From: a virus | Strand: one strand, 5' to 3' | DNA: 64,000 nucleotides | IMG/VR virus record: IMGVR_UViG_3300046323_000673 | Coordinates: 1 to 64,000 of that record | In this document: positions 43,139 through 51,727 of the stretch, piece after piece | Layout: every line of letters starts with the position of its first letter | How positions within the stretch are numbered: position 1 is the stretch's first letter | Program-made: the position numbers and the translations under genes | Notes under the pieces: generated by a model | Told to the model about the DNA's origin: nothing | What the model saw: only the letters and a program-made list of their open reading frames with translations | Databases searched by the model: none

Positions 43139-44341
43139 GTGAGCAGCATCGTCATCGAAGAACTCGAGGGGCAGAAGCGCACTTTAACCTTGAACGGCCC
43201 GGCATTGCCCCTTCGCGGCGCAACATGGGGCGGCGAGATGCGCCTCGTGACTGCGTTCCCACCAGGGCGGGGCGGTGAAGCAACGCAGCAGGTTCTAGGC
43301 ATCACGGAAGCCCCTAGCGAATGGGAGGGCACGTGGAACACGACGCGCATGGTTGCAGCTCCGTCAGTTCTTCGTTCGTCAGGGCAGAACCAAGGCATCA
43401 CACGCGCGTTCACGCTCATGACGGTGTTCGAGGAAATCATCCGCGCCGGTTCTCTCTTGCGCGTTACGTGGGCAACGGAGAACCGAAAGCTCGAGCGCGA
43501 GGGTCGGGTTGGGAGTTTCAAGTTTCCCATCGACCGCGAAGACGATATTCGGTGGAACGCGTCGTTCGTTTGGACATCACGTGGTTCGGGCAATTCGGTC
43601 ACGCCCGTCGCGCAAGCTGAAGAAGATATCGAAGCGTCACTGCGCGCAATCAATGGCACCTTGGCGGATATCCAAAGCGTGATCGTTGGTTCGCCCGTGC
43701 AGAGCATCACGCCAACCACACCGAACGGCGCATCGTTTCTCACGCTTGGGCAGCTCGAACAAATCGCGAGTGCACCCCGCAACTTCGCCGACCAAATCGG
43801 AAACACGGTTGTGTTTCTGCAATCAAATGTTTCACGCGCGATCGGCGTGGTCGAAACAATACGGGCACAACCGTCGCAGGTTGCGGAAATTGCATCGACG
43901 ACATCGCAACAAGTGCAAACCGAAATGCTCGATATTCGCAAACGACTAGGGCGCATTCCCCCCGAGACGTTGGTTGAGCCGGGTTCGTCCGTTTCAACAG
44001 TTGCGCGCACGTCAGCATATTTCGCGAGCATCGGGGGCAAGACGAACAAGACGATTCAGCAAACGATCGCGGTGCAGAACGCGGCACGAAAGAACGTGCG
44101 GGCGGGGGATGCGCGTAGGGGTCAAGATCGCGCCGATCCATCGAACGTGATCGAAACGATATTTGCACGCGCGGGCGATACGTTCGCGGGGTTGTCGATG
44201 AAGTATTACGGGTCGGCTGATTTGGCGGCGCAACTCGCGCGGGCGAATGGGTTTCCCGCGTATCAAGTCGCGCCCCCGGTGGGAAAGCGGCTCATCATCC
44301 CCGAATTCACAAGCTCGGATGGTCCGCAGAAATCGAGCTAG
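43139..44341 (+). CDS. baseplate/tail hub adaptor with LysM-like end, 400 aa
   Basis: Probably links tape measure and baseplate. The C-terminus (about 340-390, FARAGDTFAGLSMKYYGSA and RLIIPEF) resembles LysM or tail protein X. The N-terminal part is beta-rich and positions it like Mu gp43 or gp53-type proteins. Starts with GTG. The stop overlaps that of a converging gene. Confidence 0.65.
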   Translation: MSSIVIEELEGQKRTLTLNGPALPLRGATWGGEMRLVTAFPPGRGGEATQQVLGITEAPSEWEGTWNTTRMVAAPSVLRSSGQNQGITRAFTLMTVFEEIIRAGSLLRVTWATENRKLEREGRVGSFKFPIDREDDIRWNASFVWTSRGSGNSVTPVAQAEEDIEASLRAINGTLADIQSVIVGSPVQSITPTTPNGASFLTLGQLEQIASAPRNFADQIGNTVVFLQSNVSRAIGVVETIRAQPSQVAEIASTTSQQVQTEMLDIRKRLGRIPPETLVEPGSSVSTVARTSAYFASIGGKTNKTIQQTIAVQNAARKNVRAGDARRGQDRADPSNVIETIFARAGDTFAGLSMKYYGSADLAAQLARANGFPAYQVAPPVGKRLIIPEFTSSDGPQKSS

Positions 44342-44583
44342 TTCGAATTGGAATCAAGCAACGCAAGTTCGGCACGCATTGCAATCACATCGGCTTCGAT
44401 ATCTTTGATCGCCGATTTCAATGCGGTGCGCTTTGCTTCATTGATTTCTTGTGCACCGATTCGGCTCCCACGTGCATGCCAAACGTCAGTGCCCTTTTCA
44501 TTCGATATGCCAATCGGTTTGGTCGACTTGCCTTCCCAATACCAGATATCGAATTTTGGATTGATTGAACGATGGTTCCACAT
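44338..44583 (-). CDS. small hypothetical protein, 81 aa
   Basis: Not recognised. N-terminal beta region (HRSINPKFDIWYWEGKST) and a helical acidic C-terminus. The ATG at 44583 is 7 bases after CATGAA (44596-44591 on minus), 9 bases from palindrome copy 14; an upstream in-frame ATG lies inside that box and is rejected. Confidence 0.6.
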   Translation of the reverse strand: MWNHRSINPKFDIWYWEGKSTKPIGISNEKGTDVWHARGSRIGAQEINEAKRTALKSAIKDIEADVIAMRAELALLDSNSN

Positions 44584-44604
44584 GCTCACCTTCATGCTGC
44601 ACCC

Positions 44605-44634
44605 AAATCCAATTGGATCGATCTAATTGGATTT
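44605..44634. repeat. 30-bp palindrome, copy 14 (variant, 1 mismatch, divergent)
   Basis: One C to T change in the right half; both GATC sites remain. Right: TAACAT (44642-44647), 6 bases, ATG at 44654. Left: CATGAA, 7 bases, ATG at 44583. Confidence 0.95.
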
Positions 44635-44653
44635 TGCCGTGTAACATAGGGAC

Positions 44654-46369
44654 ATGCCCGTTCGTGAGCAGCCCCGACAAAGCTACACCCCCCGCGCACG
44701 CCTCGAACTCATCATCCGTTTGGAAGACTTCGGGGACAAGGCGAACCCTGTCCCGCCTTCCCCGGTGATGCCTCCTCACTTACGCAGCGGGAAGAAGAAG
44801 GGCGGCACGAACGATGACAAGCTGCGTATCGAGCGCGAGGGCGATCGTTTGGTCCTGCGTTCACCCACCGCGGGCGATAACAAGGGCCCCCCGCAACAAC
44901 AGATCCGTAGCAGCGACAACCGCACGTTTCGACTCGACGGGCTTGTTCCATTGCGCGCAACTGTGAACCGCAACGGGCCACGCATGGCCGATACGCTTTC
45001 CCTCTCCGTCGACTTCGCAAGCTTGCCACTCGACCCGCGCGTGATTCGAAGCATCGCCGTGCAATTGTGGATCGGATGCATCACGCCCGAACAGCTTGCG
45101 GAAGAATCTCAGGGCAAACGAAAAACACCCTGTCCGGATACGTTCACCGATTCATTCGGACGAACGAGAAGCAACCTGCGATTCCAAGGATACGTCGATG
45201 ACTTCGAATGCACATTGAACGACGGCGCTCCTGAAGTGAACCTTGAATGCACCGACAACACGCGCATCCTGATTGATCAAGACGCGCCAGTGAAACTCAC
45301 GGTATCGGCTGATAAACCCCTCGACGAAGCAGTCGCCGACTACCTCTCGAACTTCCCGCAATTCGTGGGCCTTAGCGTTGAGTACAGGCCGGGGGGTGTG
45401 GCTGTTCCGAGCTTGGGTACTGCCCTTGCTAAAACCGCGTTTAAGCCAAAGCTAGGGCCTCCCCCGGCGGGCGGCGGCGCGGGTGGGAAAATGACGGTAT
45501 GGGATTACCTGACCGACATCGCGGGTTCGGTGGGCTTGCTTGTTCGGTTCGAGAATACGACCGTGATTCTGCAACGCCCTCGCACGTTCTACGCGGGGCG
45601 GGGACGTGCACGCCCTGATGATCCATTTCGTGGACGCATCTTGCCCACGGGAAGGCAGATTGATTCACGCCTGCTTGTGTATGGGCGCAACGTGGACGAA
45701 CTCGGGTTCAAACGTAAGTTTTCCCGGAACATCAGTACGAACGTGGAAGTGCGCTGTTATTCGCCCCGATTGGGCAAAACGTTGGTTGCTCGATACCCGG
45801 TTGGAAAATCGGATAGGCAAAACAAGCCTGTGCCCGGCGACAAGCAAGATACGTCGTGGAAGGTCGTCACGGTGTACGGCATTGAAGACGAACCCACGTT
45901 ACGCGTCGTTGCACAAGGCGTGTACGAGCAATTAGGCAGGGCTGAACTCACTGGCAAAGTCGTCACGAAGAACCTTGGCAGCTTTGGTGGAAGCAATAGC
46001 GATCCCGATTTACTCGATGTGCAAGCGGGTGATTCGGTCGTGATCGAAGTGCAGCGGGATGATCCGGCACTCACGGCAATGGGCGGGCAGGGCGGAAGCG
46101 GGAACGCGCAAGCATTTCTCGAACGGTTGGGATACCCGAGCGATTTTGCAACGGCGTATCAAAACGCGGTGACGAACATCGGATTACCGACGACGTTTCG
46201 TGTTCGTACCACGGCGATTGATTGGGATTTCGAGCAAGGTGTGACGCTCGATTACGAGGTGGTCAATTACGTGGAAGTGCGCGCGTCGAAGGAATTACCG
46301 GAAGGGGAAGAGATTCCCGATGTGGACCCCGCCGATCAACCGGATAGGGTCGCGGTTGAGAGCGAGTGA
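44654..46369 (+). CDS. baseplate hub protein (gpD/gp44-like), 571 aa
   Basis: Probable hub subunit beneath the tube. It has an N-terminal basic, disordered stretch, then a beta-rich body with 'LRFQGYVDDFECTLNDGAPEV' style strands and WDYLTDIAGSVGLLV (about 279-293) near the middle, as in late control gene D family proteins. Position between the LysM-like and spike genes supports it. Confidence 0.7.
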   Translation: MPVREQPRQSYTPRARLELIIRLEDFGDKANPVPPSPVMPPHLRSGKKKGGTNDDKLRIEREGDRLVLRSPTAGDNKGPPQQQIRSSDNRTFRLDGLVPLRATVNRNGPRMADTLSLSVDFASLPLDPRVIRSIAVQLWIGCITPEQLAEESQGKRKTPCPDTFTDSFGRTRSNLRFQGYVDDFECTLNDGAPEVNLECTDNTRILIDQDAPVKLTVSADKPLDEAVADYLSNFPQFVGLSVEYRPGGVAVPSLGTALAKTAFKPKLGPPPAGGGAGGKMTVWDYLTDIAGSVGLLVRFENTTVILQRPRTFYAGRGRARPDDPFRGRILPTGRQIDSRLLVYGRNVDELGFKRKFSRNISTNVEVRCYSPRLGKTLVARYPVGKSDRQNKPVPGDKQDTSWKVVTVYGIEDEPTLRVVAQGVYEQLGRAELTGKVVTKNLGSFGGSNSDPDLLDVQAGDSVVIEVQRDDPALTAMGGQGGSGNAQAFLERLGYPSDFATAYQNAVTNIGLPTTFRVRTTAIDWDFEQGVTLDYEVVNYVEVRASKELPEGEEIPDVDPADQPDRVAVESE

Positions 46370-46395
46370 TTTACTGTGATGATTGTCGTTTGTCC

Positions 46396-46590
46396 TTAAC
46401 GCAACACGATCTTTTTCTTTTGTGCGCCGGTAAATGGATTCACGACGAAGATCTCTTTATATACTCCAGGAAAGAACGCGTTGATAAACTCAAAACGTGT
46501 ACATTGCAATCTGACAATTTCTCCTGGTTTTGAATTGAGTAAGTTAAAACAATCACGTGATAGCTTTCCATTCGTAGAATCTTTAATCAC
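46396..46590 (-). CDS. small protein of AT-rich composition, 64 aa
   Basis: Not recognised. Ends with a basic tail (GAQKKKIVLR). Its DNA is visibly richer in A+T than its neighbours, suggesting recent acquisition. It starts with GTG at 46590 after AGGAAAGAG; CATGAA lies near palindrome copy 15. Confidence 0.55.
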   Translation of the reverse strand: MIKDSTNGKLSRDCFNLLNSKPGEIVRLQCTRFEFINAFFPGVYKEIFVVNPFTGAQKKKIVLR

Positions 46591-46648
46591 GGTTTGTCTC
46601 TTTCCTGTAATGGGTGGGTAGTATGCATGAATTTTTCATGCAGCACCC

Positions 46649-46678
46649 AAATCCAATCGGATCGATCCAATTGGATTT
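46649..46678. repeat. 30-bp palindrome, copy 15 (variant, 1 mismatch, divergent)
   Basis: One T to C change in the left half; both GATC sites are kept. Right: GATACA, 8 bases, ATG at 46699. Left: CATGAA 9 bases out, then a longer leader to the minus gene. Confidence 0.95.
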
Positions 46679-46698
46679 CACCGTGATACAGGTAGGGC

Positions 46699-47730
46699 AT
46701 GCCCCCCCGACGACGACCACGCGCACGCCCGATGAACCTTCCCGATCTCGCAAACGCGATGAAGGGACCGGGCAACGACACGCGGCAATGGGTATCGTTT
46801 GGCCTGGTTGACGAGGTGCCCGTCGACTTCGATGTTGACCACGGCCCGCTCATATCAGTCATCTTGAAACCATCCGAAGTCGAGGTGGTTTGCCGAGTTG
46901 CGATGCAGGTAGGAGGCAATGGGGAGGGCGAGTATTACCCGTTCGTCGAAGGCGATGAAGTCATCGTGCTTGTCCCCGGCGGCAACGAACGAGGCGGATG
47001 CGTCATCGTCGGACGATTGCCCAACCAACGCACGCCATTCCCCCAAGGAAGCGTCGCGGGACAAGACCCATCGACGAATGCATTCGGGTTCCGCCGGACG
47101 AAAGCACCGTTCATCAGTGAAGCGGACGGGCCAATCCTTCAGCGACAAGCCAAGAGCGGCGCGTTCATTTCACTTGATGAAGCCGGTACGGCGACGATTG
47201 CGAATGGCGACAAGAGCGCGATGCAATTGTCGTCAGACGCGCTCACAATTCAATCGGGTGACGGCAACTCGATTGTGCAGCTCGACATCACGGGTGGACG
47301 CGCAACCGTGCAAAGTGGTTCGGCGGTGCTCACCCTCGCAAGTGCGACGGCTGTACCCGCGACAAGCTCGATCGTGACACCCAACGTGCTGCAATTCTCG
47401 ACGGCAGGGGCTCCCCCGGCGGAACACGTCATCACGACAGAAGCGGTCGTGAATCTTGTATCGGGCATCTTGAACACGTTGGGTGTTGCATTGACCGCAC
47501 TTGGCGCAACGCCGTTGACGGGTGCGGTACTTGGCGCGTTACTCGAAGATCCAGCGTTCTCGATTGCGTTAGCAGCGGCGATCCCAGTGATTGCACAACG
47601 GCAACAGAACAGCCTTGTTGCGCTCGCATTGGTTGCCGCGTTTAGCAATCCAACGGCGAAACCCCCGCCGGTGCCAGGTCAGGGACAGACGTCACCGGGA
47701 ATAGGCTGTACGGGGCTCTTGGCGGGGTAG
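46699..47730 (+). CDS. baseplate spike protein (gpV/gp45-like), 343 aa
   Basis: Probable central spike that punctures the outer membrane. An OB-fold-like N-terminal part (GDEVIVLVPGGNERGGCVIVGRLP near 94-117, shown in part as VIVLVPGGNERGG) fits the Phage_base_V domain. Then a beta-helix-like region and a hydrophobic Ala-rich C-terminus. Location after the hub supports it. The 3' end overlaps a minus gene by 52 bases. Confidence 0.75.
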   Translation: MPPRRRPRARPMNLPDLANAMKGPGNDTRQWVSFGLVDEVPVDFDVDHGPLISVILKPSEVEVVCRVAMQVGGNGEGEYYPFVEGDEVIVLVPGGNERGGCVIVGRLPNQRTPFPQGSVAGQDPSTNAFGFRRTKAPFISEADGPILQRQAKSGAFISLDEAGTATIANGDKSAMQLSSDALTIQSGDGNSIVQLDITGGRATVQSGSAVLTLASATAVPATSSIVTPNVLQFSTAGAPPAEHVITTEAVVNLVSGILNTLGVALTALGATPLTGAVLGALLEDPAFSIALAAAIPVIAQRQQNSLVALALVAAFSNPTAKPPPVPGQGQTSPGIGCTGLLAG

Positions 47731-47948
47731 GAACGAACGACTTTCCACGTGGGATCATTCGTCGCTTTGCGAAGCCAATTGCGTACGTAAATCGCGACCG
47801 ATTTCTTGCGATAAACCTGCCCGTCTTTGCGATGCTTGCTCCATTGATAACCACGCGCTGTTTCTAACGTGTATTGTCCTTTTCCGTTTTTAATGCGGAA
47901 CTTGGGCTTCTTATCCTTCATAACGTCATATTTGATCGCGCTGCTCAT
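47679..47948 (-). CDS. small basic protein, 89 aa
   Basis: Not recognised. Basic, beta-containing protein (KPKFRIKNGKGQYTLET, then WSKHRKDGQVYRKKSVAIYV). The ATG at 47948 lies 7 bases after CATGAT (47961-47956 on minus) and 10 bases from the start of the opposite gene, so the two promoters overlap. Confidence 0.6.
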   Translation of the reverse strand: MSSAIKYDVMKDKKPKFRIKNGKGQYTLETARGYQWSKHRKDGQVYRKKSVAIYVRNWLRKATNDPTWKVVRSYPAKSPVQPIPGDVCP

Positions 47949-47958
47949 ATCTGCGATC

Positions 47959-48276
47959 ATGGCACGCATGGGTCGTTCACCTTCACCCGATGCAGCACCC
48001 CCCGTTGAACAAGCAGCAGCAGCCGCAAACGCATCGTTTCTGCCATCACCGACAGGGCTTGAACTGTGCGGGTTCGCCTTGCCTGCAATCCCGGCGTTCC
48101 CTGGATTGCCCGCACTTCCGAGTCTCGACACGTTGTTTGCTTTCCCGCCCGCGTTCAGCTTCCCGATTCCGATGGTGTGCGGGTTGGCGGATAGTTTGGC
48201 GGGGAGCGTTGGGTATGGCGGGGGACGTACGCCGTCGCGGGTGGAAGCGATTGATCACGAATTCGATGGGGCGTGA
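47959..48276 (+). CDS. hydrophobic Pro/Ala/Phe-rich protein, 105 aa
   Basis: Not recognised. A Pro/Leu/Phe-rich middle (PAFSFPIPMVCGLADSLAG) could be membrane-associated or a fibrous spike tip. CATATC lies 7 bases before the ATG. It falls between spike and wedge genes, so a tail-tip role is possible. Confidence 0.5.
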   Translation: MARMGRSPSPDAAPPVEQAAAAANASFLPSPTGLELCGFALPAIPAFPGLPALPSLDTLFAFPPAFSFPIPMVCGLADSLAGSVGYGGGRTPSRVEAIDHEFDGA

Positions 48277-48277
48277 T

Positions 48278-48532
48278 TCACAAGTCGATGCAATCGGCGA
48301 CGCTAAAGCTACGTTCCGATTTCAATTGAGCTTTCAATCGTTCGACTTCTGCTTTCAAGGCATCACGTTCCATTGCCAATTCTACGATAACGCCTGGATA
48401 CACGTAGCCTTGGTATCCGTTAGGAATCAATTCAGGATGCACACAATCGGTCCGATAAGTCTTCAAAACATCAGCATCGATCGTCATTTGCATAGGAACA
48501 CCAAGTAAAGTTCCTGCCCATACAATTTTCAT
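48278..48532 (-). CDS. small hypothetical protein, 84 aa
   Basis: Not recognised. The C-terminal half is a charged coiled coil (MERDALKAEVERLKAQLKSE). AGAGGTGATTTC precedes the ATG; CATGAA lies 9 bases from palindrome copy 16. Confidence 0.6.
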   Translation of the reverse strand: MKIVWAGTLLGVPMQMTIDADVLKTYRTDCVHPELIPNGYQGYVYPGVIVELAMERDALKAEVERLKAQLKSERSFSVADCIDL

Positions 48533-48565
48533 GAAATCACCTCTTGTTCGCTTCATGCCACGACG

Positions 48566-48595
48566 AAATCCAATTGGATCGATCCAATTGGATTT
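48566..48595. repeat. 30-bp palindrome, copy 16 (perfect, divergent)
   Basis: Between the minus gene at 48532 and the + gene at 48653. Left: CATGAA 9 bases out. Right: no clear box at 8 bases, but TTGACC lies at 48617. Confidence 0.95.
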
Positions 48596-48652
48596 CACCG
48601 ACAAAACCGATGATCCTTGACCCAACGCCCCAACTTGCACGACCCTGTACCC

Positions 48653-49456
48653 ATGCCGCTCGTGCAGATCAAGATCGACCAAGCAGGTAAACCAGCGGGC
48701 CTTCCCGGCGTCGCACGTGAAGATCTCGACGTCAGCGTCGATGTCGTCTTGAGCGCGGTTGGCGGACCCTTCAGGCAGTGGCGATGGTCGGTCATCGATC
48801 AAGCACTCGAGTTCGAAACCGACTCGCTTGGAACAGCCGCGATCGTTTCACCGTCTTCGAGCACGACCGTGCTGTCTCCCATCGATGCGTCGGGGACTTA
48901 CTTGGTGCAGCTTGAGATCGATAGCGGCTCGGGACTCGGGGCGACGGCTGATGACATCGTGCGCATCACATTTTACGCGGGCGTACCGCTTGCGATCGAA
49001 CCAGACGAACTTCCGCAACGCATCCCCGCGGCGCGTGAATACACGGAGCACAACGTCCCGAATGCGGCCTACCCGCTCGGGAACGTAATCGGTTGGGCCT
49101 ACACGATCGGCAAGTGGCTTAATGGGGTCGCGCGACGGCTTTATCGAGTTGCGCCCCGTGCGGGCATTCGCATAACAACCGCAAGTGCAGGGCCTACCGT
49201 TTCGGTTGTGCGTCAGTTCTACATGTTGATCCCCACGTTCAACGGCACGACGTACACGTGCACGATTGATCCGCCATTCCCCAACGCGTTTTATGGGGTA
49301 TCGATTACGCCACACGAAAGTGTGGATTATGGGCACCCTAAAACGTGGGCGGTGAACGTGGTAAGTTCGTCCGTGTTCGAGGTCGTGTTTTACGACAACG
49401 CGGATGCACCAACGGGCGCGGACTTCACTGCGTTCGTCGGCCTTGGGGATAGCTGA
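48653..49456 (+). CDS. probable baseplate/tail protein, 267 aa
   Basis: Not recognised. A beta-rich protein, with aromatic strands near the C-terminus (QFYMLIPTFNGTTYTCTI). The stop overlaps the next start (ATGCTGGGC after TGATG). Placement before the gp25-like gene suggests a baseplate or fibre component. Confidence 0.55.
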   Translation: MPLVQIKIDQAGKPAGLPGVAREDLDVSVDVVLSAVGGPFRQWRWSVIDQALEFETDSLGTAAIVSPSSSTTVLSPIDASGTYLVQLEIDSGSGLGATADDIVRITFYAGVPLAIEPDELPQRIPAAREYTEHNVPNAAYPLGNVIGWAYTIGKWLNGVARRLYRVAPRAGIRITTASAGPTVSVVRQFYMLIPTFNGTTYTCTIDPPFPNAFYGVSITPHESVDYGHPKTWAVNVVSSSVFEVVFYDNADAPTGADFTAFVGLGDS

Positions 49457-50325
49457 TGCTGGGCCTTGGTTGGGGCTCTAGCGGGTGGGGGGCTAGTGGT
49501 TGGGGTGCGCCTACCCTTGCCGATGCACTCACGATTCTATCGGCGGTTGCGGTCCGGGAAAACTGCGTGCGTCTCACGTTCAATTTGATCCTCGCGTACA
49601 CCGACGTGCGAGGACTTGTCGACGCGGCCGATCCTGATAACTACGTGTTCGAACCTGTGGAAGGCACGATCGGCGAAGATGGTTTGCCCCCCCGGCCTGT
49701 GTTTCCCGTGCTTGTCGAACAAGTCAAACGACCCGACGTGAATGGTAAATCGATCGACGTGTGGCTTGATCGACGATTGTCACCATATCCCGCGCAATAT
49801 CGTGTTCGTTGCGTGCGTTCAGTTGCCGCAAATGGCGCTGCACTTTCAAGCATGATTGCCGTGTTTCACGGCGTAACGTGGGCACCTCCCACGCCGGAAA
49901 ACGCAACCACGCCCGCAACCGACATCGCGAATCCCGGATATGAATCAGCATCGATCCCGGGTTCAACGCAGATCTTGGGCGTGTATCCAACGACGTCCCA
50001 AGGCGACTACGCGACGGATCAAGGACTCGTTTCGTACAAGAAACGCATCTTTCGCCGGCTCACGACAAGGCGTGGACGATTCGCGCATTTGCCAAATTAC
50101 GGCGTAGGGTTGCTTGACCAGATCAAACGCCTCGCCAAACCTTCGATCAAACAGACGATCGCGGCGCAAGCAGAGGCGCAAATACGCGAGGAACCTGAAA
50201 CACTCGACGTGCGCGTGACAATCACGAGCGACGCAAACACACCGGGACTCTTCCGATTCCGCGTGCAGGCGCGAACAAGTGTGTTCGGTACGGTAAACCT
50301 CGACATTCCCGTATCAACTGCGTGA
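49456..50325 (+). CDS. baseplate wedge protein with C-terminal gp25-like domain, 289 aa
   Basis: The C-terminal 105 residues (KKRIFRRLTTRRGRFAHLPNYG split at natural turns, then IKRLAKPSIKQTIAAQAEAQ) match the gp25/gpW-like wedge family. The N-terminus starts with GWGSSGWGASGWGAP, a Gly/Trp repeat, followed by an unrecognised beta-rich domain of about 170 residues, which is longer than the usual gp25. Confidence 0.75.
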   Translation: MLGLGWGSSGWGASGWGAPTLADALTILSAVAVRENCVRLTFNLILAYTDVRGLVDAADPDNYVFEPVEGTIGEDGLPPRPVFPVLVEQVKRPDVNGKSIDVWLDRRLSPYPAQYRVRCVRSVAANGAALSSMIAVFHGVTWAPPTPENATTPATDIANPGYESASIPGSTQILGVYPTTSQGDYATDQGLVSYKKRIFRRLTTRRGRFAHLPNYGVGLLDQIKRLAKPSIKQTIAAQAEAQIREEPETLDVRVTITSDANTPGLFRFRVQARTSVFGTVNLDIPVSTA

Positions 50326-50335
50326 TTATTGCCGG

Positions 50336-51442
50336 GTGGATACCCCTACCCGCTTCGACCTCTACCAGATTGGCCGTGAGTATCTGCTCACGTACGCGAC
50401 AAACATTCAGCGCAACGTGGTTGACACTGAAGGGTCGGATGCGAACCTGTTCGTCGGGGCAACAAGCTTCATGGCGGGCGCGGTATCAACGCAACTTGCC
50501 GCTCGATTAGCTGCGCATTTTGCTCGTTCCGCAATTGGTGAAGACCTTGATCGATTGCTTGTCGATCGGTGGACCCTACCGCGTAAAGGTGCAGCACCCG
50601 CAATCGGTTCCGTTCGTTTTTACCGAACATCAGCAGCAGCCGGTGCGGGTACGGTTCTGGTTGGAACGAAGGTCGGAACGGATGACGGTATCGAGTACGT
50701 CACAACAACGCCTGCGCTCTTCAGCACAGGAACGCTTTCGGTTTCCGCTGACGTGCGTGCAACACGCGCGGGCGATACGCAGCAAGTCGGACGATACCGG
50801 CTCGTTCGTATTTATCAACCGGGTGTGATCTTTGACCCGTCGATTCAAGTCATCAACGACGAATCCACCGCGGGCGGGGAACCTCGAGAAGATGACGACG
50901 ACTATCGATTGCGAGGGCAGAACGCACCTGCTTCGCTTGCACGCGGAACGTTACAAGCCATTCGTGAGGGTGCGGTATCAACGCCGGGTGTAGCGACTGC
51001 AATGGCAACGGAAGCCATCGACGGGGATCTTCGTCCCGCACGCGTTGTGCTTTTATCCATCGCGGATGGTTCGGGGTTGGCAAATCGCGCATTAGGAAAC
51101 GAGGCATTGCGCACCGTTGATGATTATCGCGCGGCGGGAATTGCCGTGATTGCCACGTTATCCACGCCGTTTCTGATTGGCGTGCGATTGAAACTCGCGT
51201 TCATCGCGGGCGTGTCGACGACGATCCTGAGTGATACCGTTCGGCGTGCGGTGATCGCATACGTGAACAGTTTACCCACGGGCGGCGCGCTCTATCGCTC
51301 GAACTTGAACAGCTTGCTTGCGCGGTACCAGGCAAACGGGCTGATACCGAATCAAAGCAGCATCGTCGAACCAACGGGCGATATCTTCCCGCCGGCGGGG
51401 CGAACGATTCGCACGACAAGCGATCTCGTCACGTTGGAGTGA
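50336..51442 (+). CDS. baseplate J-like protein, 368 aa
   Basis: Predicted baseplate wedge subunit. Seen: the beginning region (YQIGREYLLTYATNIQRN), 'DDYRLRGQNAPASLARGT' near residues 183-200, and C-terminal GARNITRT-like features of family J; position after gp25-like gene matches P2/Mu order. The GTG start at 50336 follows the previous stop by 10 bases. Ends 11 bases before palindrome copy 17. Confidence 0.8.
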   Translation: MDTPTRFDLYQIGREYLLTYATNIQRNVVDTEGSDANLFVGATSFMAGAVSTQLAARLAAHFARSAIGEDLDRLLVDRWTLPRKGAAPAIGSVRFYRTSAAAGAGTVLVGTKVGTDDGIEYVTTTPALFSTGTLSVSADVRATRAGDTQQVGRYRLVRIYQPGVIFDPSIQVINDESTAGGEPREDDDDYRLRGQNAPASLARGTLQAIREGAVSTPGVATAMATEAIDGDLRPARVVLLSIADGSGLANRALGNEALRTVDDYRAAGIAVIATLSTPFLIGVRLKLAFIAGVSTTILSDTVRRAVIAYVNSLPTGGALYRSNLNSLLARYQANGLIPNQSSIVEPTGDIFPPAGRTIRTTSDLVTLE

Positions 51443-51453
51443 TCAAAAGGACA

Positions 51454-51483
51454 AAATCCAATTGGATCGATCCAATTGGATTT
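51454..51483. repeat. 30-bp palindrome, copy 17 (perfect)
   Basis: Lies 11 bases after the baseplate J stop and 2 bases from the 3' end of the tRNA-like RNA on the other strand. Confidence 0.95.
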
Positions 51484-51485
51484 TG

Positions 51486-51588
51486 TGGGCGCGGCGACGG
51501 GACTCAAACCCGCGACTCCGACAACCTTGGGTAAAAGATAACGAAAACTCCAAAGTCGTCGGCGTACGTCACCTTGATCTGCACCGCG
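51486..51588 (-). ncRNA. tRNA-like RNA with long anticodon-arm loop and encoded CCA
   Basis: Read on minus: acceptor CGCGGTG pairs with CGCCGCG (7 bp, one wobble); T arm GCGGG-TTTGAGT-CCCGT; discriminator C then CCA. The middle arm is an 11-bp stem (GACGACTTTGG with CCAAGGTTGTC) with a 19-base loop where a 7-base anticodon loop is expected; a weak D arm (GGTG-ACGTA-CGCC) is possible. The transcription box CATGAT (51601-51596) lies 7 bases before the 5' end. It is not a normal tRNA. It could be a tRNA with a small insertion, a decayed tRNA, or an attachment-site remnant. Confidence 0.45.
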
Positions 51589-51630
51589 CATACGCATCAT
51601 GACTCGTCGTCGAAGTACTCGCACGACATA

Positions 51631-51676
51631 TCGTTCGGCGCCGCGTGAGTCATACGTTGTCGTCGGCGCCGAACGA
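51631..51676. other. 13-bp stem-loop upstream of the tail gene
   Basis: TCGTTCGGCGCCG (51631-51643) pairs perfectly with CGGCGCCGAACGA (51664-51676) across a 20-base loop. It lies between the divergent CATGAT box of the tRNA-like RNA and the TAACAT box of the gene at 51728. It could be an insulator or terminator. Confidence 0.45.
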
Positions 51677-51727
51677 CGTGTCACTTGGGTACCAGGGCGA
51701 CGCATGCTTTGCGCTAACATCGCCAAC

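Noticed and set aside
51599-51727. Upstream extension of the terminal tail gene to 51599
   Set aside because: The extra codons are Arg/Thr-rich, run through a 13-bp hairpin and the opposite RNA, while a TAACAT box with good spacing points to the ATG at 51728.
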